This document shows, piece by piece, positions 26,604 to 36,146 of a stretch of DNA of 64,000 bases. This DNA is from Pedobacter terrae (GTDB taxonomy: Bacteria > Bacteroidota > Bacteroidia > Sphingobacteriales > Sphingobacteriaceae). A program made the translations under genes and the position numbers. How positions within the stretch are numbered: the first letter of the stretch is position 1; every line of letters starts with the position of its first letter. Below the pieces are notes generated by a model. The model saw only the letters and a list, made by a program, of their open reading frames with translations, ran no database searches and had not been told where the DNA came from. The stretch covers positions 186,001 to 250,000 of the forward strand of contig NZ_FNCH01000008.1 in NCBI RefSeq assembly GCF_900100705.1. The letters are read 5' to 3'.

Positions 26604-27497
26604 ATGAATATAGAACACGCTTATGAACTAATTTTGGATAAACTCAGCCTCTGGGCAAAGGAGTTCATCAGAATTTTACCAAACATTGCCCTGGCAGCAT
26701 TCATTCTGGTCTTAGGGTTTTATGCCGCCAAGCGCCTGCGCAACCTGCTGAGGAAAGTCTTGAAACGTTTTATTTTAAATGAGGCGCTGGACAACCTGTT
26801 TAGCTCTGTAATTTATATTTTTTTGCTCGGCATTGTAATATTTATGGCCCTGAGCGTGCTGAAGTTAGATAAGGCGGTAACTTCCATTTTAGCCGGGGCA
26901 GGAATCATCGGACTTGCCCTTGCATTTGCCTTTCAGGATATCGCGTCAAATTTTATTTCAGGCATTTTCCTTTCGGTGAGGAAACCCTTATATGTTGGGG
27001 ACATTGTGAAGATCAAGGATTATATGGGAAAGGTAGAGGAGATTAACCTCAGGGATACCGTCATCAGGACCTATCAGGGACAAATGGTTATTATTCCGAA
27101 TAAAGATGTTTTTCAGAGCCCCATAGAGAACTACACCCTGTTGGGTAAACGTCGTGTCGACCTGAAAATAGGAATCTCCTATGGTGAAGATCTTGAAAAA
27201 GTAAAAGCACTGACCATTGACGCGGTTAAGGATATTGAAGGTTTGGTTGATGAGGAAGAAGTGACCATGTTCTATACGGAATTTGCGGACAGCTCTATTA
27301 ATTATGTGATCAGGCTATGGATCAATATCCATGAAAACGTAAATTTTTTAGAAGTTCAGAGTCAATGTATCATCAGAATCAAAAAAGCGTATGATGCGAA
27401 TAATATCATGATACCCTTTCCTATAAGAACACTTGATTTTGGAATTAAGGGCGGCGTTTCGCTGAAAGAAATTCAGCAAGATGCTACTGTAGACTAA
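26604..27497 (+). CDS. Small-conductance mechanosensitive channel, MscS family
   Basis: The 297-residue channel has three N-terminal membrane helices. The pore helix reads SILAGAGIIGLALAFAFQDIASNFISGIF, with the Gly/Ala pattern that packs the heptameric pore. The beta domain follows (LYVGDIVKIKDYMGKVEEI, NLRDTVIRTYQGQMVIIPN), which is the family signature, then the alpha/beta C-terminal vestibule. Length is close to E. coli MscS (286). It opens on membrane tension to release solutes on osmotic downshift. The start is the ATG at 26604. It follows the APC permease without a gap. Confidence 0.93.
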   Translation: MNIEHAYELILDKLSLWAKEFIRILPNIALAAFILVLGFYAAKRLRNLLRKVLKRFILNEALDNLFSSVIYIFLLGIVIFMALSVLKLDKAVTSILAGAGIIGLALAFAFQDIASNFISGIFLSVRKPLYVGDIVKIKDYMGKVEEINLRDTVIRTYQGQMVIIPNKDVFQSPIENYTLLGKRRVDLKIGISYGEDLEKVKALTIDAVKDIEGLVDEEEVTMFYTEFADSSINYVIRLWINIHENVNFLEVQSQCIIRIKKAYDANNIMIPFPIRTLDFGIKGGVSLKEIQQDATVD

Positions 27498-27693
27498 TGG
27501 GGCCCGCTTCTACCACACCTCGATAAATAATCTAAACCAAATTAAAGTACCAATGTTACTCCGTTAGTATCTGCCAGCATGCGAAGCCGTTAGACAACAA
27601 CATTAACTTACTAAAATCATACAATCATGAGAAATTATGTATGCTCCTCGGGAATATAAGCTGCGTTGTGCTAGGCTACAGAGAACAAATGAG

Positions 27694-27863
27694 ATGATTG
27701 AGCGGAATGTAAAAAAAATTGCCGGTATTATTTTGATTGTAATCAGTCGTACCCTTTATTCCCTGGAACCCTGCCAGTCAGGCGGATTCCGGCATTCTTC
27801 TTTTATTTCATTCTTTGGATATGGGGTCTTATCTTATTTGCCACAGCAAAGACAAAGCCATAA
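27694..27863 (+). pseudogene. Small two-helix membrane protein, frameshifted
   Basis: From the ATG at 27694 one frame reads MIERNVKKIAGIILIVIS. A different frame then reads PLFPGTLPVRRIPAFFFY followed by FILWIWGLILFATAKTKP and a stop at 27863. The two parts together look like one short protein with two membrane helices separated by a PGTLP turn. The joint is near 27740-27760 and needs a single frame change. A 90-codon frame spanning 27637-27909 reads through in the first frame, but its second half lacks membrane-protein character, so I think it is spurious. Alternatively the second part is an independent small gene. No function is known. Confidence 0.4.
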
Positions 27864-27924
27864 TACTATTCAGCATGTCGTATATGATGTCCGGTTTTTT
27901 ATACCTTAAAAAGAATTCAAAAAG

Positions 27925-29154
27925 ATGAGTCAGTATATCTTATTAATGCTAATCGCGGGAATTGCCAGTATTGGTATGGCGTTTATTCCTTCGATGGCCA
28001 GGAAAATTGGTATATCATATTCTGTTATCTATGTTGCTGTCGGCATGTTGATCTACCTTATATGGCCGACAGCCCTGCCCGATCCTCGTCCGCAGAAAGA
28101 TAACAGCCTGGTGCTCCACCTCACCGAGCTGATTGTTATCATCTCGCTGATGGGTACAGCAATCAAGATTGATAGAAGTTTCTCATTCAGGAAATGGTCT
28201 ACCCCGATCCGGCTGATTCTCATTGCCATGATCCTGGCGATATTAATTTCGGCATTACTGGGTGTTTTTGTTTTGGGGCTCACCCTTTCAGCTGCGCTAT
28301 TGCTTGCCGCCGTTCTTGCGCCAACAGACCCAGTCCTTGCTGCCGATGTACAGGTTGGGCCGCCCAATGAACGCGGTAAATCGGAGCCCCGTTTTGCGCT
28401 GACTTCGGAGGCCGGACTAAATGATGGTATGGCATTTCCGTTTACATGGCTCGCCATTTTAGTAGCTTCCCAAGGCATCAGCGCCAACTTGTTGTGGCAC
28501 TGGACATGGTATTACCTTTTCTTCAAGATTGCAGGAGGCCTGGTTATAGGCTGGCTTTGTGGCAAGCTGGTGGGATATCTGGTATTCTCTATCTCTGAAA
28601 AATATCGTTTATTAAAGGCTTCTGATGGTTTTCTTGCCATTTCCCTTACGCTTTTTACCTATGCCATAACAGAATCATTTCATGCCTATGGGTTTATTGC
28701 GGTATTTATTGCGGGGCTAACCTTAAGGCATTATGAGAAAGGCCATGAGTATCACCAGCAACTCCATTCCTTCACCGATCAAATGGAAAGGATGCTTCTG
28801 GCTGTGCTGCTAATTTTTTTTGGCGGCTCGTTAGTTGGCGGAGTACTTGCTCCGCTGACCCTCAAAATGGCGCTGGTATCAGTGGGATTTGTAGTGCTGG
28901 TGCGGCCGTTCTCCTCCTATGTATCTCTTTTGGGAAGTTCAACGCCTATAAAGGAAAAACTTGCAATCAGTTTTTTTGGCATTCGCGGTATGGGGTCTAT
29001 CTATTACCTTGCCTTTGCTTTCGGCGAAGTAAAATTCGAACAGCAGGATGTACTGTGGGCAGTTGTATCCGCTACCATCCTGATTTCCATCGTCCTCCAT
29101 GGTCTGACTGCGACGCCCGTAATGGAGCGTCTTAGCAGCAAAAAGAATAAATGA
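27925..29154 (+). CDS. CPA1-family Na+(K+)/H+ antiporter (NhaP-like)
   Basis: The 409-residue membrane protein has about 12 helices. The key motif is LAAVLAPTDPVLAADVQVG followed by TSEAGLNDGMAFPFTW, giving the APTDPVLA and E-x-GLNDG pair found in NhaP-type CPA1 antiporters; the Asp of the ND motif (LND) binds the ion. FFGIRGMGSIYYLAFA near the C terminus is the expected Arg-bearing loop. It lacks the large cytoplasmic tail of some relatives. It exports sodium or potassium in exchange for protons. It lies downstream of MscS after a 427-base gap. The second antiporter at 34566 is a distinct paralogue. Confidence 0.92.
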   Translation: MSQYILLMLIAGIASIGMAFIPSMARKIGISYSVIYVAVGMLIYLIWPTALPDPRPQKDNSLVLHLTELIVIISLMGTAIKIDRSFSFRKWSTPIRLILIAMILAILISALLGVFVLGLTLSAALLLAAVLAPTDPVLAADVQVGPPNERGKSEPRFALTSEAGLNDGMAFPFTWLAILVASQGISANLLWHWTWYYLFFKIAGGLVIGWLCGKLVGYLVFSISEKYRLLKASDGFLAISLTLFTYAITESFHAYGFIAVFIAGLTLRHYEKGHEYHQQLHSFTDQMERMLLAVLLIFFGGSLVGGVLAPLTLKMALVSVGFVVLVRPFSSYVSLLGSSTPIKEKLAISFFGIRGMGSIYYLAFAFGEVKFEQQDVLWAVVSATILISIVLHGLTATPVMERLSSKKNK

Positions 29155-29278
29155 TAACCAAATCTACCTTAAGGGATTTCACAAAAAATCTTATCAGCAT
29201 CAATGTATATTAGTAATGGGTGCTGAATATACTTGACACTTTCCAATGGTATTCTCTTTTTGATGGTGATGGTCAGCG

Positions 29279-30535
29279 TCACTTAACGTCCAAATTTAAA
29301 TCCTGATACATCTCTGATCGCTTTACTTCGTCAAGCATCTTATGAAAAACCGGTATGGTTGTATGTATGCAAAGAAGTACAAGAATATGATGCATTTCCA
29401 TTGTAACGAGTCTATCCTGCTTTCCATAGTCCCAAATAGGATAAATACAATCCGCAAAAATCTCTTCCAAGGTTCTTTCCTTGACTAAGATCCTGGCGAC
29501 CTTGTCCTGATCAACGATTTCATGTTTTGGATAGTGCTCACTTCTAATTTTTAGCAGATTGCCAAGTGCCTGCAGACTTAATATTGCTGTCCCAGGATCA
29601 TTAATACCTGGACTGAGTGCTTTAACTGCGACTTCCATTAATTGCCTGAAACCATAATAATAATTGGTATCAATATTTTGTCCGCCATGTATATTGATCA
29701 GGCCTGTCATTTCCTCCCGGAGATCTTCAGAAATCTCATTCTTGTTCAGGACTGATAAAACGGGTGTGTTTTTTATGATCATTGTTCCACTTGGCCATTC
29801 GGTACGGATAACAAGGTTTTCCCGCGAGCATAAAGCCAGCAGTGGTTTTTCCATAAAGCCCTGATAGATTCCAGACTTGCTGGCGTATATAATGGTAGCT
29901 GATAATTGAGGATAGGACGGTTCATGAACATCTCGGTTAACACATTTCTTTTCAAGACTTTTCTGTGTATCATTGAAGATTTTATGAATTATGGTTTCAT
30001 ATTTGACCGACTGGGTAACATAATGAAGGAAATAAATGAAAAGGAAGATATCGATTACCGTAAAAGAGATGAGCAGATAGGTACTGATGGCAGGCACGTA
30101 TACACCGGAGTCAATATCGCGGATGGTGCTAAGGAGGAATAGTGCATATACGATGGTCCCGATGTAAAAGCCTAGAACAATCTGCTGAAAGCGGTTACCG
30201 ATAAGCTTTTCAAGTATCCTGTTACTCATTTGTGAGGCGGCCTGATTTAAAAGTATCATCACCATACTGAAACTAAAAACGGTCAGGGATATAATCCCAC
30301 CGGTAATTGTGGAGATGATGCTCCTGGCAGTACTTGCATCTTTAAGGGTAAGCCAATGGGAATTTGACTTAATGGCTTTTCCGGATTCGGAATAATCAAA
30401 CTGGACCATGAATACCGATAGAAATAAGAACACCAAGGCAACAATTGCCGGTATAAAGGCAATGCTGCTGATTGTTTTAGAATATAGGATATCCATCGAC
30501 TTGAGCGTATTTTGGACCAGGACTTTTACTTTCAT
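29279..30535 (-). CDS. DUF2254 membrane protein
   Basis: The 418-residue protein has four membrane segments in its N-terminal third (SIAFIPAIVALVFLFLSVFMV, RSIISTITGGIISLTVFSFSM, QIVLGFYIGTIVYALFLL and TYLLISFTVIDIFLFIYFLH). A soluble domain follows with the DUF2254 signature (GFRQLMEVAVKALSPGINDPGTA, about 280-300). The function is unknown; members are widespread in Bacteroidota and Proteobacteria. It is convergent with the upstream CPA1 gene with no clear terminator between. It lies 180 bases downstream of the AI-2E-type permease on the same strand, and may be a late gene of the trehalose/AI-2E/DUF2254 group. Confidence 0.88.
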   Translation of the reverse strand: MKVKVLVQNTLKSMDILYSKTISSIAFIPAIVALVFLFLSVFMVQFDYSESGKAIKSNSHWLTLKDASTARSIISTITGGIISLTVFSFSMVMILLNQAASQMSNRILEKLIGNRFQQIVLGFYIGTIVYALFLLSTIRDIDSGVYVPAISTYLLISFTVIDIFLFIYFLHYVTQSVKYETIIHKIFNDTQKSLEKKCVNRDVHEPSYPQLSATIIYASKSGIYQGFMEKPLLALCSRENLVIRTEWPSGTMIIKNTPVLSVLNKNEISEDLREEMTGLINIHGGQNIDTNYYYGFRQLMEVAVKALSPGINDPGTAILSLQALGNLLKIRSEHYPKHEIVDQDKVARILVKERTLEEIFADCIYPIWDYGKQDRLVTMEMHHILVLLCIHTTIPVFHKMLDEVKRSEMYQDLNLDVK

Positions 30536-30715
30536 TTCCTCATTTTATATTTAATTTATCAGCTTTATCTGCCTTAGCTGCATCACCTAAAGTGATCACT
30601 GCGAACCAACATATGACTTCAGTTTTATCGTTCTTCTCCCCAGACCTGTCGCAAAGTTAGCTAACATAGCAAGTACTTGCAGCAGATAGGAATGTAACGC
30701 TTTAAATAAACGTTA

Positions 30716-31750
30716 TCAACCTTCAGGACTTCTTTTTTTGATGTATAGATTTTTGATTAAAATTATGACCACAACGGTCAGTGGCGTGGATAATACAAGC
30801 CCCCAGCTTCCTGTCAAAGCACCGAGCATCATCTGCGCAGAAATGATCAATGCCGGAGGGATATTAACCATTTTTTGTTGTATGATTGTTGTGATAAAAT
30901 TGCTTTCGATAAATTGAATCAGAATATATAATCCTGTGATCCAAAGGGCAGTTTGCGGACTTTGCAAAAGACCCACAAGCACTGCTGGTAAGAGTGCAAG
31001 AATAGGTCCAAAATTTGGTATAAAGCTTAGTATACCAGCCAACAAGGCAAGTACAAGCCATAGGGGGATTCCAAGAATTGCAAGGCCTATAGCGGTAAGA
31101 ATAAATACCACCAGCATAGATAACAGCTTACCTTTAATCCATTTTCTAAGCTGAATGCCAAGGGTATCGATTAGATTTCTGGTTTCAGCCTGCCCCTGTT
31201 CTGGAACAAGTTCAACCACACCATCAATATATGTTTTTGGAGACACGGCAATGAAAAGGCCAATGAATATTACGACATAAATATCTCCAAATCCTCCAAA
31301 AGTCGAAGTAAAAAATCCGGTAGCAAAACCTTGAATCTTCTTGCTGGATTCTTCACTGGTAATTCTTTCCATAACCTTATTGCCAATATCACTATTGGTC
31401 AACCTGCCCTTTAAATTTTCTATGGTTTTGGGTAACGTCTCGGAAAGCTCTGACACCTGAGTTTCAATTTGTGCACCGACCAACCAGAAAAAACCAACTG
31501 TTAGCAATATAACGACAAAAATTGCTATCGCTGTACAAACCTTTTCATTCCAGCCCAGCCAACTTTCCAATATTCCGCTGCAGCCTCTAAAAAATACTGC
31601 CAGTAATATCCCTGCGAATATTAGCAACAGAACACCAAAAGTGGCCTGCATAATCAATAAAAAGCTTGTTGTCAAGGCTACAATTCCTACAGCAATCCAC
31701 ACCTTTTTAATGTAGCTAAATTCTGAAGTTAATTTATCCTGTTTTTCCAT
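30716..31750 (-). CDS. AI-2E (YdiK/TqsA/PerM) family permease
   Basis: The 344-residue membrane protein has a typical layout: two N-terminal membrane segments (VWIAVGIVALTTSFLLIMQ, LLLIFAGILLAVFFRG), then a helical soluble stretch (about 80-150), then further membrane segments. The core motif is IPNFGPILALLPAVLVGLL followed by QFIESNFITTIIQQ, which is the PF01594 signature. Despite the AI-2 name, many members transport ions or other small solutes, including Na+(Li+)/H+ antiport reported for relatives in halophiles, which would fit the neighbours. I used the ATG at 31750; a GTG at 31762 is in frame. It lies 70 bases after the trehalose gene on the same strand. Confidence 0.88.
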   Translation of the reverse strand: MEKQDKLTSEFSYIKKVWIAVGIVALTTSFLLIMQATFGVLLLIFAGILLAVFFRGCSGILESWLGWNEKVCTAIAIFVVILLTVGFFWLVGAQIETQVSELSETLPKTIENLKGRLTNSDIGNKVMERITSEESSKKIQGFATGFFTSTFGGFGDIYVVIFIGLFIAVSPKTYIDGVVELVPEQGQAETRNLIDTLGIQLRKWIKGKLLSMLVVFILTAIGLAILGIPLWLVLALLAGILSFIPNFGPILALLPAVLVGLLQSPQTALWITGLYILIQFIESNFITTIIQQKMVNIPPALIISAQMMLGALTGSWGLVLSTPLTVVVIILIKNLYIKKRSPEG

Positions 31751-31820
31751 AATCCAATGCACTTATAGTGTGCTATTAATGATAACTGATTTCTTGGTAT
31801 TGCGTCGGGCATTACTACTA

Positions 31821-34046
31821 TTAAACAATATGATCAGGAAATTCGATAATGGTACCCAAAAGAGAAGATACTACATGAGGGCTATGTAAATTATAATCCG
31901 CCAGGGAAGCCTGATTTCCTATCTTGATGGTAAAGGCGCCCTTTTTGCCGGCCAGTGCACGGAACATGTCCTCATCAGTATGGTCATCTCCTATACAAAG
32001 GATAAAATTGTTTTGTTTCTCTTTCAGGATATTCTCCACGGCCCTACCCTTGTTGATTCCATGGTTTCTTACCTCAATGACACGGTTGCCATCGAGTACA
32101 TCCAGGGAAAGTCCGGGCGTGATTTCCCGTAGCCTTCCATTGAGCTCACCAGCCCGCTTGAGACCAAGAGAGGCTTCTGTTTTGCGGTAATGCCAAGCGA
32201 GGGAGAAATCCTTTTCCTCAATAAAACTCCCTGGTGTCCTGGACACCATTTCTTCCATAACCGGCCTTATCTCTGTTTTCCAGCCGGCCGCCATGTCATT
32301 AATTGCAACCGCCCAGTTCCCGCCAATCGCCTTTACCTTGGCTCCATGTTCCCCGATCAGCCCAATGGGCAAATGCCCGAGCCATTTTTCAAGCGTAGCG
32401 CTGTCCCTCCCACTAATAATGTATAGACTCACCCTTGGATCTGAAGAGAGCGCTGAAAGCTGGGATAACAGCTGCTCGCCCGGAGCGGCGTGCTCAGGCC
32501 GTGAAGAAAAGGGTACCAGCGTCCCGTCGTAATCCAGCAGCAAAAGGCGGTGAGCACTCTTGGCATAGGCATTAAGCAATACCGATTTGGAAAAGGCGTC
32601 CATAAAACGGATATCCAATTTTTTCTGCCGCTCTTTGACCCTATGCAGCTGGGTAAAGAAGTCCAGTGCCCAGGCATTGACATCATACCTGCTTATCCGT
32701 TCGCGCATAACCGAAAGACGCCGGCCCTGCTCTAAGGGATCCATTTCCAGTGCAACGCTGATCGTTTCCGCCATCTCCAATACATCATTGGGATTGATGA
32801 GCAGGGATTCGGTAAGCTCGAATGCCGCACCGGCCATCTCGCTTAGAATCAGCACCCCCATGTTATCGTTCCTGCTGGCAACAAATTCTTTGGCTACCAG
32901 ATTCATCCCGTCACGTAGCGGAGTAACTAGTGCGACATCGCATGCAGTATAAAGACCGAGCAAATCTTCGAAACTGAGGTGGTCATATTGGTAGATCACA
33001 GGCTGCCATGAAATGGTTCCCATAGTTGAGTTAAGCCTGCCGATAAATTCATCAATCCTTTTTTTCCTTTCCGAGTATTGAAAGATTGAATGCCTGGATG
33101 GTACTACGACCATGATGAAAACTATTTTTCCAATATAGGAGGGATTTGTAGTCAGAAAATGCTCAAATGCCCGTAGCCTGTTGAAAATTCCCTTGGTATA
33201 ATCCAGCCTGTCCACTGAAAATATCATTTTCTTATCTCCTTTTATCGCAAGGTATCTATCTCTGGCCAGGCTGACCTTCTCTAAGCGATGTGCGTTATCA
33301 AAAACACTGAAATCAATACTCACAGGGAAAGCATCAGCTTTGATCTCCCGGTGCTGGTAGGTGATATAATCATTTTCCTGTTCAAGGCCAATGGAAAGTT
33401 CCAGGGATTTTAGAAAATGGCTTACATACTCAGCTGTGTGAAAGCCAATAAGGTCTGCACCGAGCACGCCTTCCAATAATTCCCTTTGCCATCCCCTGGG
33501 AATGACCCGAAAGAGTTCCGCTGAAGGGAATGGGATATGGAGAAAAAAGGCAATGGTAATACCGGGATTTTTCTTCCTTAAAAGACCAGGGAGGAGCATA
33601 AGATGGTAATCGTGTATCCAGACGGTATCATCTTCATGGATGACCTGGGATAATTTCTCGGCAAACTGCTCGTTCACACGCTTATAGGCCTCAAAAAAAT
33701 CAGGCCGATAGTCTGCCAGTGAAGGAAAATAATGAAAAAGGGGCCATAGAACCGAATTGGAAAAACCGTTGTAATAATTTTCATAGTCAGAAGTGCTGGG
33801 GAAAATGGGTAGAAAATTATAATCTGTCCCGCCATGGTTAAGGGAGGCAAGGCTCCAGATATCTTCATCGCAGTCGGGTACACCTGCCCATACTTTTTCG
33901 GAAAATACCGCTCTACCGTGACCTTTAAGATAGGCACCTACAGCTGATACCAGTCCGCCCGAGGACTGGCGGAAGGAGTATCCTTCATTGTTTTTTTCTA
34001 TGGATATTGGCAAACGGTTGGATACAATAAGTAGTCTTTTCTGCAT
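31821..34046 (-). CDS. Fused trehalose-6-phosphate synthase / trehalose-phosphatase
   Basis: The 741-residue protein joins OtsA and OtsB. Residues about 1-465 form the GT20 glycosyltransferase: VSNRLPISI at the N terminus, then VWIHDYHLMLLPGLLRKK and VDRLDYTKGIFNRL, where an Arg and Lys contact UDP-glucose, and PLRDGMNLVAKEF. The C-terminal part from about 495 is a HAD phosphatase with the nucleophile motif LLLDYDGTLVPF, YIISGRD and ICIGDDHTDEDMF. All motifs are present. It makes trehalose, a compatible solute, from UDP-glucose and glucose-6-phosphate in one chain. It lies upstream of the AI-2E and DUF2254 genes on the same strand. It fits the osmotic-stress theme of the region. Confidence 0.95.
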   Translation of the reverse strand: MQKRLLIVSNRLPISIEKNNEGYSFRQSSGGLVSAVGAYLKGHGRAVFSEKVWAGVPDCDEDIWSLASLNHGGTDYNFLPIFPSTSDYENYYNGFSNSVLWPLFHYFPSLADYRPDFFEAYKRVNEQFAEKLSQVIHEDDTVWIHDYHLMLLPGLLRKKNPGITIAFFLHIPFPSAELFRVIPRGWQRELLEGVLGADLIGFHTAEYVSHFLKSLELSIGLEQENDYITYQHREIKADAFPVSIDFSVFDNAHRLEKVSLARDRYLAIKGDKKMIFSVDRLDYTKGIFNRLRAFEHFLTTNPSYIGKIVFIMVVVPSRHSIFQYSERKKRIDEFIGRLNSTMGTISWQPVIYQYDHLSFEDLLGLYTACDVALVTPLRDGMNLVAKEFVASRNDNMGVLILSEMAGAAFELTESLLINPNDVLEMAETISVALEMDPLEQGRRLSVMRERISRYDVNAWALDFFTQLHRVKERQKKLDIRFMDAFSKSVLLNAYAKSAHRLLLLDYDGTLVPFSSRPEHAAPGEQLLSQLSALSSDPRVSLYIISGRDSATLEKWLGHLPIGLIGEHGAKVKAIGGNWAVAINDMAAGWKTEIRPVMEEMVSRTPGSFIEEKDFSLAWHYRKTEASLGLKRAGELNGRLREITPGLSLDVLDGNRVIEVRNHGINKGRAVENILKEKQNNFILCIGDDHTDEDMFRALAGKKGAFTIKIGNQASLADYNLHSPHVVSSLLGTIIEFPDHIV

Positions 34047-34565
34047 AGCGGCATTTTAAAGTGAAACAACATGACGGCCGGATGATCTTTAAGGAAGGCC
34101 GCAGTACCCCAAGATTCCCGCAAGGGAGGGGGCTAAAATATTTCCGGCTTAACCGGGGATTTGACAAAGGTAGCAAAAATGAATTAAATGCCTTTTCTTG
34201 CAATAAAAACAACTCCTTTTTAGCTTAAAAGGCTTTATTTTGTTACATTGTGATATCAAAAAGAATATGATCAAAATCGTTACTCCTAAAATGCCCTTAA
34301 TCATCTCTACCCAACTGAACACGCTTCTGCAGGACAGTTCCAGTAATTATAGGACGCTCCGGGACGGTTATCGGAAGCCCTCCCTCCTAGCTATCTTCCA
34401 CGCGAAGAAATTTCCCTTCAACAGAGTTAATTCACGTAATGTTTAGTAAATATAATAATAACGTTACGCCCCGGTTTCGTATTGAAGCATGAGAAAAACG
34501 AAGAAGAAAAACAAAACTTAGTTGAGCGCCTACATCATAACTTAAAAGCAAACACAATATTTTAG
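34047..34565. other. Divergent intergenic region between trehalose and antiporter genes
   Basis: No gene is convincingly present. A 68-codon plus-strand frame at 34240-34446 has no motif and no signal. The region should contain promoters for both flanking genes. Confidence 0.45.
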
Positions 34566-35801
34566 ATGAACACCCAGGAAATTATAGCCATCACCATAGT
34601 ACTTGCAGCAATCTTTGCTTATATCAACCACCGTTTTATTAAATGGCCACCAACCATTGGAATCATGGCACTTTCACTGATTTCTTCAATCCTGTTGGTG
34701 AGTCTGGGGAGTTCCAGCTCTCTGCTTTCAGAAAAGGCCATTTCGCTTGCTACCTCGTTAGATTTTCAGGATGTACTGATGAACTTTATGCTGAGTTTTC
34801 TACTTTTTGCCGGAGCAATACATATTGATGCCAGCAAACTTAGGGCCGAACGCCTGCCGGTCCTTGTCTTGGCCACAATAGGTATCCTTATTTCAACATT
34901 TGTAGTTGGGATATTGGTATATTTCCTTTTTGGATGGTTTAATATGCCTATTCCATTGATCTACTGTCTGCTGTTTGGAGCGCTAATTTCCCCTACCGAT
35001 CCCATTGCCGTTCTGGGCATACTTAAAAAAGCAAATATTCCCGCGAGTTTGGAGCTGAAAATTTCCGGGGAGTCATTGTTTAATGATGGTGTCGCAGTGG
35101 TTGTATTTGTGAGTCTTGCAGAAATTGCGCGTTCTACAACAGGGGACTTTTCCGTCATCTCGATAGGCAAGCTTTTTTTAATCGAAGCATTGGGCGGTCT
35201 GTTTTTTGGCCTACTGCTTGGTTATATCGGATATCTGGCTTTGCGAAGCATTGATGACTATAAGGTTGAGGTACTCATTACCCTGGCCATTGTGACTGGG
35301 GGATATTTTCTGGCCGGAAGGCTTCATGTATCGGGACCTCTGGCAATGGTTATCGCAGGGATCTTTACTGGGAATAAATCCAAGCGGGACGGCATGTCAG
35401 ATCTTACCAGAGACTATCTCGGCAAATTCTGGGAAATGATCGATGAGATCCTTAACGCGGTATTATTTCTTTTCATCGGCGTAGAGATGCTCATCATAAA
35501 AGTAGAATCAACGGTATTCTGGATCGGGGTCATTAGCATCGGCATAGTACTGCTGGCCAGATGGATTTCAGTGATCATACCGGTTTCGTTGATGCGATTT
35601 AAAGTAAAGTTTGAAAAACATGCAGTGACTATAATGACCTGGGGCGGCTTAAGAGGTGGTATTTCTGTCGCTCTGGCACTTTCCCTGAGCCCGGCCATGT
35701 ACCGTGAACAGTTCGTGCTGATCACCTACATCATTGTTGTCTTTTCGATCCTTATCCAGGGTCTGAGCATCGGAAAGCTTGCGAAGCGGCTTGGGTTCTA
35801 A
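34566..35801 (+). CDS. CPA1-family Na+/H+ antiporter (second paralogue)
   Basis: The 411-residue membrane protein has about 12 helices. The ion-site motifs are GALISPTDPIAVLGIL and SGESLFNDGVAVVVFVSLAE: SPTDPIA and ESLFNDG are the canonical CPA1 pair, with the Asp of FNDG as the ion ligand. MTWGGLRGGISVALALSL (about 360) is the usual Arg-bearing loop. It differs clearly from the 27925 antiporter (LND versus FND, APTDPVL versus SPTDPIA), so the window holds two CPA1 subtypes plus NhaA. It is the last gene of the stress region and stands alone, divergent from the trehalose gene. Confidence 0.92.
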   Translation: MNTQEIIAITIVLAAIFAYINHRFIKWPPTIGIMALSLISSILLVSLGSSSSLLSEKAISLATSLDFQDVLMNFMLSFLLFAGAIHIDASKLRAERLPVLVLATIGILISTFVVGILVYFLFGWFNMPIPLIYCLLFGALISPTDPIAVLGILKKANIPASLELKISGESLFNDGVAVVVFVSLAEIARSTTGDFSVISIGKLFLIEALGGLFFGLLLGYIGYLALRSIDDYKVEVLITLAIVTGGYFLAGRLHVSGPLAMVIAGIFTGNKSKRDGMSDLTRDYLGKFWEMIDEILNAVLFLFIGVEMLIIKVESTVFWIGVISIGIVLLARWISVIIPVSLMRFKVKFEKHAVTIMTWGGLRGGISVALALSLSPAMYREQFVLITYIIVVFSILIQGLSIGKLAKRLGF

Positions 35802-36095
35802 GAAAAGTCGCCCGGTTAGATAAGCTTCTCTTCCTCGATGATGGGCTGAGAGCGGATCAGGATTGATAGGCCCCGCAGCAAAAACAAAGATTCGAACTGC
35901 AACCATATAGGGAGCAGACAACTGGAAAAATCTGATCAAAACCATCTTAATCTAATGGAGACAGATGCTTTTTAAAGAGATTCCTGTCAAAAAGTTTTCC
36001 ACACCTGTGAAGTCCAAAACCCGATTTTGTCTATAATCATACTTTAAACTGTTTAAACCTATTTTTTAGTCCATGGGCACAAAAAGTGCTTAAAT

Positions 36096-36125
36096 TTTGA
36101 TTTTAGGCACATTTAACTAAATTTG
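36096..36125 (+). promoter_or_regulatory. Bacteroidota-type promoter of the lysine transaminase gene
   Basis: TTTG (36096-36099), an 18-base spacer, then TAAATTTG (36118-36125), which matches TTTG-N19-TAnnTTTG. The expected transcript start is near 36132, giving a leader of about 15 bases before the ATG at 36147. The gap 35802-36095 before it holds nothing I can name. Confidence 0.75.
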
Positions 36126-36146
36126 GATTATACCAAAACCAAGTTT

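Noticed and set aside
27637-27909. 90-residue protein
   Set aside because: Its second half has no membrane-protein quality, while another frame gives a convincing one; treated as a frameshifted gene instead.
34240-34446. 68-codon gene upstream of the second CPA1 antiporter
   Set aside because: No motif, signal or conserved composition; likely chance frame in the divergent promoter region.
16985-35801. Prophage or conjugative element
   Set aside because: No integrase, terminase, relaxase, structural or transfer genes were seen among the products.
35880-35920. tRNA-like T-arm (GATTCGAACTGC)
   Set aside because: No acceptor stem, anticodon arm or CCA context can be paired around it.
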